In this document: positions 11,481 through 21,069 of the stretch, in pieces | Position numbering within the stretch: the stretch's first letter is position 1 | Layout: the number at the start of each line of letters is the position of its first letter | From: Phycomyces nitens | Lineage: Eukaryota; Mucoromycota; Mucoromycetes; Mucorales; Phycomycetaceae | Length of the DNA stretch: 64,000 nucleotides | Assembly: GCA_022702545.1 (NCBI GenBank) | Contig: JAHRBC010000002.1 | Location: forward strand, 1,488,001-1,552,000 | Reading direction: 5' to 3' | Notes under the pieces: model-generated | The model's input: the letters and a program-made list of their open reading frames with translations, nothing else | Database searches by the model: none | What the model was told of the DNA's origin: nothing | Translations under genes and position numbers: made by a program

Positions 11481-12037
11481 TGTCGTGCCTAATTTTGGTG
11501 AAACAAGCTCTAGTGACTTGTCTTTACAAATGAGGCATGATTTGAAATGATTATTCATCTGTTTGTAATTACAGAAATTTGTAATCCGTTTATAATAATT
11601 TTGTAAGAACATTAGACACCTCTTCAGTGTAGTCAAAGATGAATAATCATTTAGAAAACTATATAAGATATCCAAATTCAAAACAATAAAAATTATCTTT
11701 TATCCTCTCTCTTATTTTGAATACTCCTGTGTATTAAAGCTTGACCAATTCACTGTAAACGTAGTCGAATTGGTCAAGCTTTAATACACAGGAGTATTCA
11801 AAATAAGAGAGAGGATAAAAGATAATTTTTATTGTTTTGAATTTGGATATCTTATATAGTTTTCTAAATGATTATTCATCTTTGACTACACTGAAGAGGT
11901 GTCTAATGTTCTTACAAAATTATTATAAACGGATTACAAATTTCTGTAATTACAAACAGATGAATAATCATTTCAAATCATGCCTCATTTGTAAAGACAA
12001 GTCACTAGAGCTTGTTTCACCAAAATTAGGCACGACA
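11481..12037. repeat. 271-bp-arm palindrome made of two inverted LTRs
   Basis: Arm 11481-11751 and arm 11767-12037 are reverse complements, with a 15-bp loop at 11752-11766 (ACTGTAAACGTAGTC). The LTR itself contains CCAATTC...GAATTGG around this loop, and the switch between the two copies happens exactly there. By eye the arms are perfect; both encode the same 67-residue shadow frame as the intact LTR at 16768-17085. Confidence 0.9.
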
Positions 12038-15000
12038 TCACCCCCTTCCGAAACTGTTGATAGTCCTCGATCAACCAAGGGAGAGTCCAAAAGAGCAAGT
12101 GGCAAGGAAGAGGTAGGATTAATGGACAAGTCATGACGCATTTGGGAGCGAGAAACAGTGGGGTGGTACCAAGTCTTGTCAAAATCGTTAGATTTTGCAA
12201 TTTTCAACCGATCAGCATGAACCCAAGACTTGTAAGGGACACCTTCCACAGTGGTAATCTTGTAAATATTGGTGTCAGGGTTCTTGTCTACCACAATATA
12301 CGGGCCCATCCAGTTATACTCGAGACCAAACTTGTTCTCATGACGAAGTAACAAGTATTCACCAATGGCAAATTGATGCGGTTTCATGATCGAATCCCAG
12401 CGGTCCTTGTCTTGTTGACTGATATTAGTTACACGAGCTTCGGCATCTTGGCGAGCTTGACGAAGTTGGCGCAAAAAGGGAGAGAGCTGTCGGCCAGAAC
12501 TTGCGGATCTTCAGGAAGCGATGAGTCGAGAGATGGCCTTAGGAAATCACCAGGTAATCTTGGTTCACGGCCATATGTTAAGAAGAAAGGACTGAAACCA
12601 GTGGTACGGTGTTTACGGATTCGGCAGGCAAACAATGCAGATTCCAGATACTCGTCCCAACGATGGATAGCTCCATTTACATACTTGCGTAACATCTGCT
12701 TAAGGATACCATTGAGGCGTTCGCATTTGCCATTTGTGCGCGGGTGGAAAGCAGAAGTCAACTTGTGGTGGAGCTTAATCTTCTTGATGTAATAAGCTAG
12801 GATCTGGGACATGAAATTCGGACCACGGTCTGTTAAGATCTCATCAGGGCAACCAAAACGCATCACAATTTCTTCATATAAGAACTTGGCAATGGCTTCA
12901 CCAGTGGCATCAGGAACCGCGCGAGCAATCGGCCAGTTTGTAGCATAGTCCACAGCCACGAGGATCCAGCGATTTCCTTGAGCAGTAGTAGGCAATTCAC
13001 CGATGAAATCAAGGTGCCATCGAGAGAACGCAGGAGGCACATCCAAGGGTATCATCGGAGCATGGTGGACATTTCTCTCAGCATTCGATGCTAACTGGCA
13101 CTCTGGACACTTGGTAAGCCATTCTTGGATCTGACTTCTCATTCCCGGCCACCACCAACGTTTCTTCATCAAATCATAAACAGTAGTTTCCCCAGCGTGA
13201 CCAAATCCAGTATGGAAACTGTTTACTAAATCAGCCCGTTTTGCAAAGAGGGCGAATCTGATTTCTTGTACTTTGTCACTGGCTTTGACAAGTCTAAACA
13301 CCTTCTGATCTCGGACCACAAAGTTCTTGCGCTGTTTGCTAAGCAAATCCTTGATCTCTTCTGGCCATTCGTTGTCTGGGCGAGCATAGAATTTCGGCCA
13401 GTCAGCAGTGTCAGAAGTAGGCATTGCGTACAGATAGTCAGGCTCCATTGATTCTACCTCGGACACGTTGGATTCAGGGCCATCCAAACGGGAGAGAACA
13501 TCTGGGACACCATTCTCTTTTCCAGGCTTGTACTGTATTATGGGATCATATAACTCAAACTCGGCTATCCATCGCACTAGTCTTGGAGTGGGCTTGACTT
13601 GGCTTCGGAAGTATTTGAGTGGGAGATGGTCCGTGAACACCGTGAACGGCTTTCCCTCGATCATGCAACGCCATGTGCGAAGTGCGTGCAAGATTCCGAG
13701 TAGCTCACGTTCTTGGGCAGGGTAGGATCTTTCGGCAGTGGACAACTTCTTCGACTCATAAGCCAACGGCTTCCATACTCCTTCTTCGTCTTCTTGCAGT
13801 AACACAGCACCAACGCCAAAATCGGAAGCATCGGTTTCAATCCGAAACGGCTTGTCCATGTCTGGGGCCAAGAGAACGGGAGCAGAACTGAGCTTATCTT
13901 TCAAGATATCAAAACTGGTCTGACAAACATCTGTCCAAACAATGGGGCGTTTCTTGGGACCAACTCCTTTGGTTAAATCAGTTAGCGGGGCAGCAATTCC
14001 AGCAAATCCGGGTATAAACCGACGGTAGTGTTGAGCAAGTCCAATAAACTGCCTAACTTCTTGAACATTGTTTGGAGGGGTCCAGTCTTGAATGGTTTTG
14101 ATCTTGTCCGGGGAAGGGAGGATACCTTTTGCGGAGACTTGAAAACCCAGGAAGGTAAGCTCCTTCTTGTTAAACTCGCACTTCTTCTGGTTTGCGATCA
14201 GCTTGGCTTCTCGTAACCGATTCAGTACATGGCGGACATGCTTCTCGTGTTCTTCTGGTGTCTTACTGAAGATCAGAATATCATCCAAGTAAACCAATGC
14301 AAAGTCATCCAAGCAGTCGCCAAGAACCTTGTTCATCAAGTGCTGGAAAGTGGGCGGGGCATTGGTCAATCCAAAAGGAAGTACCAGGAACTCATATTGG
14401 CCATATCTTGTATTGAACGCGGTTTTCGGTACATCTGATTGTTGAATGCGAACCTGGTGATAGCCACTGCGCAGATCCAGACTTGTAAAGTGATTGGCAC
14501 CTTTTAAACGCTCCAAACACTCATCAATGCGGGGTAATGGGTGGTTATTCCTTATTGTGACCTTGTTCAAAGCACGATAATCGACGCACATGCGCATCTC
14601 TCCATTCTTCTTCTTCACAAACAGAATCGGCGCACCCCATGGTGATGAGCTCGGACGAATGAGGCCCAGGTCCAGTAGTTCTTTCAGCTGTCTCTTCAAC
14701 TCATCTAGCTCGCGAGGGCTCATTTTAAATGGCGGTTTGTTTGTAGGCTGTGCATCTCCAGTGTTTATTACATGCTGAACTTCGCGATCTGGCGGCAACC
14801 CAGGCAATCCATCTTGAAACACGTCACTGAACTCTTTGACCAGATCATTCCACTGGGAATCATCATTGTTCGTGTTCAGTTTACTCTTGATGTGTAGCAG
14901 AAAACACGCGGCCTCCTCCTTGCCAACGAGTTTCTGTACTTGCTTTGCAGATACCAGGTAATTTAGTTGCGGCTTCACCTTTCGCGGACACTGGGGTTGT

Positions 15001-15600
15001 AGGACAAATTCAACACCATTACGATGGAGGTACCAGGTATCCGTTTGCCAATCAGGAATGGGCCTTGCTTGTTGTAACCATGTTCGACCAAGAATTAGAT
15101 CGAACTTTGTCGGGAATACATAAGCATCGATTGTATCGGTATATCCGCTGAGAGAGAGAGAGAGAGTAGCCTTTTGATCAATGCTAAGTGTGTGACCACC
15201 GGCTGTTTCCACAGGACGACCACTGATACTGACAAGGTTTTGGGCAGATTGTGCAATCTGAGGGGACACATAGTTCGCACTTGCGCCACTGTCAATCAAT
15301 ACCGAAATTAATTTATCATCCAGCATGGCCGGATACAAGGGGAGGTCAGTGTCAACCGCGGCATAGAGTCCTTCGAGGAAGGTCTGGTCAGCCATTAAGT
15401 GGGGCTCAGTCATCTCTTTAAGGCTTGTGGGAGTATTCAGTAACTCAGGTTCATTGGAGACATAAGAATAGGAATCACAAGTTTCTTTATTAATGGCAGT
15501 ATATGATATTTCATTATTTTTACTGGCCTCTGGGGAGGATTTTTCTTCCATGCTACACAACCGACCTCCCGTTACGGTTGTGCCTCGCGAAAACCCTGCT
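11968..15600 (-). pseudogene. Element A pol: protease-RT-RNase H-integrase, one late frameshift
   Basis: Long frame from 15560 down to 12429 (1043 codons). Its domains in order are aspartic protease (VLIDSGASANYVS), RT (CVDYRALNKVTI, LPFGLTNAPPTFQ, LVYLDDILIFSKT), RNase H (IETDASDFGVGAVL, TVFTDHLPLKYF) and integrase. The integrase has an H2C2 finger ending KCPECQ and a DDE core with DFIGELP, LTDRGPNF and NGKCERLN. After ADSSLPF, near 12475-12500, coding continues in another frame (LRQLRQARQDAEARV, then a GPYIVV/WVHADRL tail) to a stop at 11968 inside the LTR. The frame stays open upstream past the gag stop, so expression by -1 frameshifting is likely. The late shift would remove the integrase C-terminal domain. 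Confidence 0.85.
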
Positions 15601-16726
15601 TCTTGCGGTTCTCCTCATCCAACTGCTTTATAGCAGCCAAGCGCTGCCGGCACTGTCTCTGCATATGCCCGGCCTTGTTGCACCAGTGGCAGATCACCTC
15701 GGAGCGGTTGTAAGCAGGCTTTCTTTGTTGGAACCGGCGGCGGGAATCGATGGCGTCGATCTCCATGGGCACTGGCTCTTGCATTCTGTACTGTGATTGG
15801 TACTGGTATGGTTGTGGTTGATAATGAAACTGCTGTTGATACTGCTGTGGCTGTGGCTGGTACTGGTACTGCTGCGGCTGATGATAATACACCTGCGGGT
15901 GTCCAAGCTGTCTACTACTTTCGTAGGTTTGCGCCATCTGCATGGCCTCATCGACATCGGTTGGCGTGAGCGTTATCACGTGGAGACGTACTTCTTGTTG
16001 AAGACCACGGACAAATCTATCCTGGGCTTCTTCGTTTGTCATGGAGGGGATCTCCAACTGGATATTTCTGAATTCGTCTACATACTCCAAGACGGTCCTG
16101 GTCTGGGAGAGGTTTGCCAAACGGTCTCTGGCTGAGCGGAGAGTGTGTGCAGGACGGAATTCTTCAATGATTGCCTCTTTGAATGGCTTCCAGGCGGAGG
16201 GATATGATGCCTTGCGTTCCATATGCTGCCACCAGACATCGGCTCGGCCTCGCAGTAAGTTTACTGCGTACAGCATAGTTTTCTCTGCGGTGAACTCATA
16301 ATACTCGGTGTAACGTTCTACGCTTCTTAACCAGCCATCGAGGATCATGGCTGATCGTTCTCCATGGTAACATTCTGGTTGCCGGATTCGTTCTCCACTG
16401 GGTTTCTGGCTGGCAATAGCACGTTTGAAAGCGTCGGCCATAGTGTTGGCCATTTCTGCCATATCGGGATTCTTTGACATAGCTTCAGATTTTCCGGTTA
16501 ACGTGGCAACAAGCTTCTTTGCGTGGTGTGACCAATGTTCTTCTCTTTTCTGGGTGGATGGTATTCTCTGCTCACTAGGCAAGAATGGTATTGTTCGGCT
16601 TGACTTGTAACTTGCCACTAGGTTTTCAGGTAATGCTGCTTGGACTCGTTCTTCGATCTCAAAGCGCTGCTTTTCTTCGTTGGTATATTCTTTCTTGTCT
16701 TCAACGGATTGTCTTTCTGGATTCAT
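15572..16726 (-). CDS. Element A Gag with zinc knuckle
   Basis: Intact 384-codon frame. The central part has the retrotransposon Gag fold motif (LRGRADVWWQHMER, FKEAIIEEFRP, FVRGLQQEVR). Residues about 285-325 are a Gln/Tyr/Pro-rich stretch, followed by MEIDAIDS and a single CCHC knuckle (CHWCNKAGHMQRQC). Gag forms the virus-like particle and packages element RNA. Pol follows in the -1 frame, with its frame open across the gag stop. The start at 16726 is the first ATG after the LTR. Confidence 0.88.
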   Translation of the reverse strand: MNPERQSVEDKKEYTNEEKQRFEIEERVQAALPENLVASYKSSRTIPFLPSEQRIPSTQKREEHWSHHAKKLVATLTGKSEAMSKNPDMAEMANTMADAFKRAIASQKPSGERIRQPECYHGERSAMILDGWLRSVERYTEYYEFTAEKTMLYAVNLLRGRADVWWQHMERKASYPSAWKPFKEAIIEEFRPAHTLRSARDRLANLSQTRTVLEYVDEFRNIQLEIPSMTNEEAQDRFVRGLQQEVRLHVITLTPTDVDEAMQMAQTYESSRQLGHPQVYYHQPQQYQYQPQPQQYQQQFHYQPQPYQYQSQYRMQEPVPMEIDAIDSRRRFQQRKPAYNRSEVICHWCNKAGHMQRQCRQRLAAIKQLDEENRKKQGFREAQP

Positions 16727-16767
16727 AGAGTGTTCTTGGGGAGGATCGTTAAGCTTCAGCTACCAAT

Positions 16768-17085
16768 TGTCGTTCCTGATCTAGGCTATCTTCCAATTCA
16801 CTGTAAACGTAGTCGAATTGGTCAAGCTTTAATACACAGGAGTATTCAAAATAAGAGAGAGGATAAAAGATAATTTTTATTGTTTTGAATTTGGATATCT
16901 TATATAGTTTTCTAAATGATTATTCATCTTTGACTACACTGAAGAGGTGTCTAATGTTCTTACAAAATTATTATAAACGGATTACAAATTTCTGTAATTA
17001 CAAACAGATGAATAATCATTTCAAATCATGCCTCATTTGTAAAGACAAGTCACTAGAGCTTGTTTCACCAAAATTAGGCACGACA
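16768..17085 (-). repeat. 5' LTR of element A (318 bp)
   Basis: In element orientation it runs TGTCGTGCC...GGAACGACA. A TATATAAG box lies at about 16900, and AATAAAAA occurs near 16880. Internal CCAATTC and GAATTGG form a potential hairpin. The minus-strand sequence just inside the LTR, TTGGTAGCTGAAGC, is a candidate primer-binding site; the tRNA was not identified. Confidence 0.85.
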
Positions 17086-17133
17086 GGAACGACATGCCAA
17101 TATTTCCGCCATAGTGTTATGGTAAGGCAAAAA

Positions 17134-17206
17134 TGAGGGACGAGCGACTCGAACGCCCAACCTTCAGATCTGGAGTCTGACGCACTACCATTTGTGCTAG
17201 CCCCCC
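17134..17206 (-). tRNA. tRNA-Trp, anticodon CCA
   Basis: A 73-nt cloverleaf fits fully: acceptor GGGGGGC/GTCCCTC (two G-T pairs), D stem GCAC/GTGC, anticodon stem TCAGA/TCTGA with loop CTCCAGA (anticodon CCA), T stem GGGCG/CGCTC with loop TTCGAGT, and discriminator A. There is no intron. A-box (TAGCACAAATGG) and B-box (GTTCGAGTC) are present. A TTTTT terminator follows within a few bases (17129-17133 on the minus strand). Element A ends 39 bp from its 3' end, and a family-B LTR begins 10 bp upstream of its 5' end. Confidence 0.92.
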
Positions 17207-17216
17207 ATACTCTTTT

Positions 17217-18042
17217 TGACACGGTTGTGGTGGGGTGATCACCAGAACCCCGAATCTCGCCTTGGTCCGACCAGTCCGGCCAGTCCGACCGAAGGGCCCA
17301 GGAGCTTGGTCCGGTCCGCATGGTCGGAAGGTGGAAGGCCGGCATGGAAAGCCTGGCCTAAGTCACGGAGCACGTGACATTGGAAATTGGTGCCTTGGGT
17401 AGTTGAGAGGGTCGGTAAGCCTGTCGCATTTTCCCGCCAAACCTTATTCATGTACGCATGTACACAAAAAATCGCAAGTGATGTTTTTACCTCGTTCTTT
17501 GTACAAACTTGCGTTTACCCTTCTCACCTCAACCTTCTGTCAACATCTATCACATTTAAACAACCACTTCCTTACATTTCCTCTTTTGTCATTCGTTGGA
17601 AATCGCCAACCAACATCTTGTCTCTTTTATTTCTCTTTTCTCCTTCTCTGATTCGCGGATCCGTACTATTCACATCTAGTTTTACTATTTTCCTTTCTTC
17701 CTATTTCTTCTTATCCAAATCTCTTATTATTATTTTACTATCCTCTCGTTTTTCCCAACAAATGACTCATTCATTATGTTGTGGTTTTTTCCTTATTTTA
17801 TTTTCTCATATTTTTATTCAAAAGGATTGTCTATAAAAGACACCTTATTTTCAATCAATAAACAACATCTATTCTGTGATCAATTTTCTGTCTTGAAAGA
17901 AATCTTTGTTTCATTTATCTGAACATTCAATAATTGCCAGTATTTTGGGGCTAAGTTGAACTGTTAGTTTTTGTTTCGAATATTTCTATTTTCTTTGACC
18001 TTTGGTTATTCATACACACACAACCAAAACACACACGCGTCA
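17217..18042 (+). repeat. Family-B solo LTR L0, abutting the tRNA gene
   Basis: Starts TGACACGGTTG and ends CACACGCGTCA. These match the TGACACG...CGCGTCA ends of the LTRs of B2 and B3. Preceded by CTTTT at 17212-17216, 10 bp from the tRNA 5' end. The interior is diverged from L2-L5 but keeps the pyrimidine-rich centre and a TCTATAAAAGACA promoter-like block near 17830. No internal element follows. Confidence 0.75.
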
Positions 18043-18045
18043 TTT

Positions 18046-19029
18046 TGACACGGTGTGTTGTGATGTTGTCAGCCTCAGTCGCAACCCGATTTTTGGGCCG
18101 TTTTGGGTAGCCAAGGTCACTGATGGTGCAGGTAGTCGTGACGTGGTCCTCAATTTATTTCATTTGCTGACGGCGGGCAAAGATCTTTGCACCTTTTCCC
18201 TTTGACATTTTTTTTTTCTTGTCTCTCAATTTTTCTAATTTTTCCTTAACAAAACCTTTTCCCCTTTCTTTCGATTTCCACTCACACTAAAATTTAGTGT
18301 TGTGTTTTGTTGTACACTTCTTTAACAATTTTGGTAAAGAATCTCTCGTTAGTCAAGTCTACAAATCTCCCAACAATTTTCTCATTTATTTAGTTTTATT
18401 ATTATTTTTATTTTTATTGATTCTATTCTATCCAATCTTCTGTCAACTCTTCCGTATGTTATTTTATGATTTCATACAACATCTTTCTATTATTTTATTG
18501 TATATTATTTTATCCAACAATTAGTATAAATATCTCAAAATCAAACACTCAATAAACAAGGTCGAATTCTGATACAAGTTTCTTCTCTGACAAAGTTGTC
18601 TGAATCCTTATTCTTTCTTGTGAATTTCTTCCGTTATATTTTGTTTCTTACCAAGTCTTCGTGGAAGATTGGTTGTTCTTTATATTTTTATTTGTATTAG
18701 TCAAGTCTTCTTGGAAGATTGACTACCCCCTTTTTTTTATTCTCATTTGTATCCCTGTGCTGTATTTCGTTATTGATTCACCTGTGGTGAAGTTAATATC
18801 ATATATTTGTATCCATCCTATTTGTATCCTCTTTTGCTCTCACTTTTGTGAAAGCATTTCTTATTCCTGTCCTTGTAGTCACTTTGGTAACAAAGCGACT
18901 ATCTTATTTACACCCGTTTCCTCCTTTTCAAACCTATTCTTCCTCCATTCCGGATTTCGATCCATATTACTACCCATACCTTTCTTTTCTCGTCCACCTC
19001 CTACACACAACAAAGTACCACACGCGTCA
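18046..19029 (+). repeat. Family-B solo LTR L1 (984 bp)
   Basis: Starts TGACACGGTGTGTTG and ends CACACGCGTCA. Separated from L0 by TTT and from the next LTR by CTTTTG (19030-19035). The 18297-18580 portion is repeated inverted at 6611-6890. Carries TATAAATATC near 18527. No coding sequence of its own. Confidence 0.75.
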
Positions 19030-19035
19030 CTTTTG

Positions 19036-19787
19036 TGACATGTGTGTTGTGGACAGGTTCGGTTTCGACCATGAAGCCGGACCAAGGGCCCGGACATAGA
19101 CGTAGGAGGGGTCGGTAGCCGGACAAGTCCGAGTAAGAAGTCCAAGCCGAGTGAGTTGGGCGGGTTTCCAGTGAGGTGATGTTGGCTGGGCGATCCCCGA
19201 GTTTCTATATTTTTCTTTCTTCCCAGTCTTTTCCCGTTTTTATTTTATCACATTTATTTATTTCCTTTTTTATATTATTTCCTTTTCTATTTCTTTTGTG
19301 AATCCTTGACACCTTCTTGCAGGATTGCACCATTTTACACCTCTTTAAACAATTGTTTTTGTATAATGTACTTCTTCCATTTTTACCTTTATTATTTTTA
19401 CAATATTTTTATACTATACTTTATCACACTTGTCTAGAATTACATCATTTTATTCACTTATTTCTTTATTCTTTGTTTTACCTTGACTGCGATGGCACAA
19501 TTCCATCCATTTATTTTATTATTTTCAGTTATTCTTTTTCGATTCTGAATGTCTATAAAAGACATTCAGTTTTCAATCAATAAAAGATATCTTTCGTTGG
19601 GTTTAATACCGGTTCTATTTTATTTTATTTGTACTTTTCGATCTCTGAAGAGCAGTGATATTTTGCCTGGTTACATTTTGGGAATATACTGTTGAGTTTC
19701 GTTAGTCATTTTCTTTATCTTTATTATCATTTTATTATTTGCCGTCGTTCGTCACTATACACAACCGTATACACACATCACGCGTCA
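19036..19787 (+). repeat. 5' LTR of B2 (L2)
   Basis: TGACATGTGTG...CACGCGTCA. A TCTATAAAAGACATTC box is at about 19552, followed by CAATCAATAAAAGA near 19575. A TTCTTTT-rich U3 is shared with L3 and L4. Confidence 0.85.
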
Positions 19788-19857
19788 AATTGGAGGTCGT
19801 GCCGAGGAAACTATATCTTTTATTTAAAATATTCAACTCTAAACCGTGCTGTGCAAG

Positions 19858-21069
19858 ATGCCCCCTAGTCAGACAACAACTCCTACGCCCGAGCGTAAGT
19901 CCAACATCTCGAAGTACCTCTCAGCTCCTGAGATTTTCGTGGGAGGACCCAACGCTGAGACCCTTTCTTGGTTACAACACATGGAGCGGCTCAAGCGAGG
20001 TGTCGGAATGAGCGATGAGGAGGCGATCCTGGTGGCTGCGACACATTTCCGGGGAACAGCTGCGAAGTGGTGGGCGATCCACGAGGAGGAGATCGTTACG
20101 TGGGAGAAGTTCATTGAGGAGTTTAAGAAACAGTTTGCCACAAGGCATATGGAGGACATCTGGTGGAACGAGATTGAGCAGATCCGCCAGGGTCAAGGAC
20201 AGAGTGTCGGCGACGTCGCTCTGAGATTGCAGGAGTTGTTTGGCCTGGTTGCACTCTCCAATGAGTTGCAAAAGGTCAGAATTTTGTTGAAGGCGCTGAG
20301 AGAAGAGGTGGCGTACGAGGTGGAGAAGATGGGTGTGCCTCGTTCGTGGAACGATCTGGTGAACATGGCGATGAAGGTGGAAACCGTCGAGGAGAAGTAC
20401 CGTCGTTCTGGTGCTCGTTCTGGTCCTGAGTTTGGGAATCTCTCTGTCGCTGGTTCTTTGGCGAAGAACAGTTTTGTGGAGGATGCGTTGTCGGAGCTGA
20501 TAAAGGAGTTTAAGACCATGAAGATCCACTTGGTGGACACCCATGCGTCTGGGTTCGGTGGTCCGGGCTTTGCTGGTCCGTCCAGCTATGGTGTTCCTGG
20601 TTTCGCTGGTCCGTCCAGCTAAGGTGTTCCTGGTTTCGCTGGTCCGTCCAGCTAAGGTGCTCCTGGTTTTGCTGGTCCGTCCGGTTATGGTGGTCCTGGT
20701 TTTGCTGGTCCGTCCGGCTATGGTGGCGCTGGTCCTTCTGGTCCGTCTGGTTTTGGTGGCTCTGGTCCTTCTGGTCCGTCTGGTTTTGGTGGTTCTTGTG
20801 GTTCTGGTCCGTCTGGTTTTGGTGGCTCTGGTCCTTCTGGTCCGTCTGGTTTTGGTGGTTCTCGTGGTTCTGGTACTGGTCCGTCCGGTTATGGTGGTCC
20901 TGGTCCGTCCGGACAGTCTGGTGTTGGTGGTGGTGCTTCTGGTTCTGCTCCTTCTGGTCCTCGAGTTGTTACATGCTTCTGGTGTAACGAAGAGGGACAC
21001 ATCAAGCCAAATTGTCCCAAGAGAGCCAATAAGGAAGCCGAGTCGGGAAAAGGCAAAGGGCATCAGTAA
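19858..21069 (+). pseudogene. B2 Gag with Gly/Pro/Ser tandem repeats, two in-frame TAA
   Basis: The ATG at 19858 is 70 bp past the LTR. Residues 20-130 carry the Ty3-type Gag core (ISKYLSAPEIFVGG, AATHFRGTAAKWWAI, FIEEFKKQFATRHMEDIWW, RLQELFGLVAL). From about codon 230 a 33-bp unit is repeated (GFAGPSSYGVP-like), then GPSGFGGS-type units. The frame finishes with a CCHC knuckle (CFWCNEEGHIKPNC) and stop 21067-21069. TAA occurs at 20620-20622 and 20653-20655 in two adjacent repeat units where other units have TAT (Tyr). The mutated unit was apparently copied by repeat expansion. As it stands, the knuckle and the frameshift into pol would be lost. Confidence 0.82.
21045..21051 (+). promoter_or_regulatory. 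Predicted -1 ribosomal frameshift heptamer GGGAAAA (B2)
   Basis: In the gag frame it reads G|GGA|AAA, the canonical X-XXY-YYZ slippery pattern, 15 nt before the gag stop. The pol frame is exactly -1 and open across the stop. The same heptamer sits at the equivalent place in B3 (27949-27955). Confidence 0.6.

Larger units (their letters stand above)
11481..17094 (-). mobile_element. Ty3/gypsy LTR retrotransposon A with aberrant 3' end
   Basis: Minus-strand element in the order LTR (17085-16768), gag, pol, polypurine tract (GGAAGGGGG just upstream of 12037), LTR. LTR ends are TGTCGT...ACGACA. LTR copies look identical by eye, so insertion is recent. The downstream LTR lacks its last ~26 bp and is instead joined to an inverted LTR copy (11481-11751). 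An extra 9 bp (17086-17094, GGAACGACA) equals the other LTR tip. With that tip included, a 4-bp target duplication TGCC flanks the whole insertion (11477-11480 and 17095-17098). Interrupted target sequence: AACTGCC / AATATTT. Confidence 0.85.

Noticed and set aside
11442..11681. Identical 67-residue peptide encoded at 11442-11681, 11837-12136 and 16885-17136
   Set aside because: It is encoded by the LTR of element A in its three copies, has no known domain, and the identity comes from DNA identity, so it is not counted as a gene.
19317..19583. Hydrophobic 88-residue frames in LTRs (19317, 25741, 26497) and 18297-18524
   Set aside because: Products of T-rich LTR sequence; Phe/Leu richness follows from base composition.
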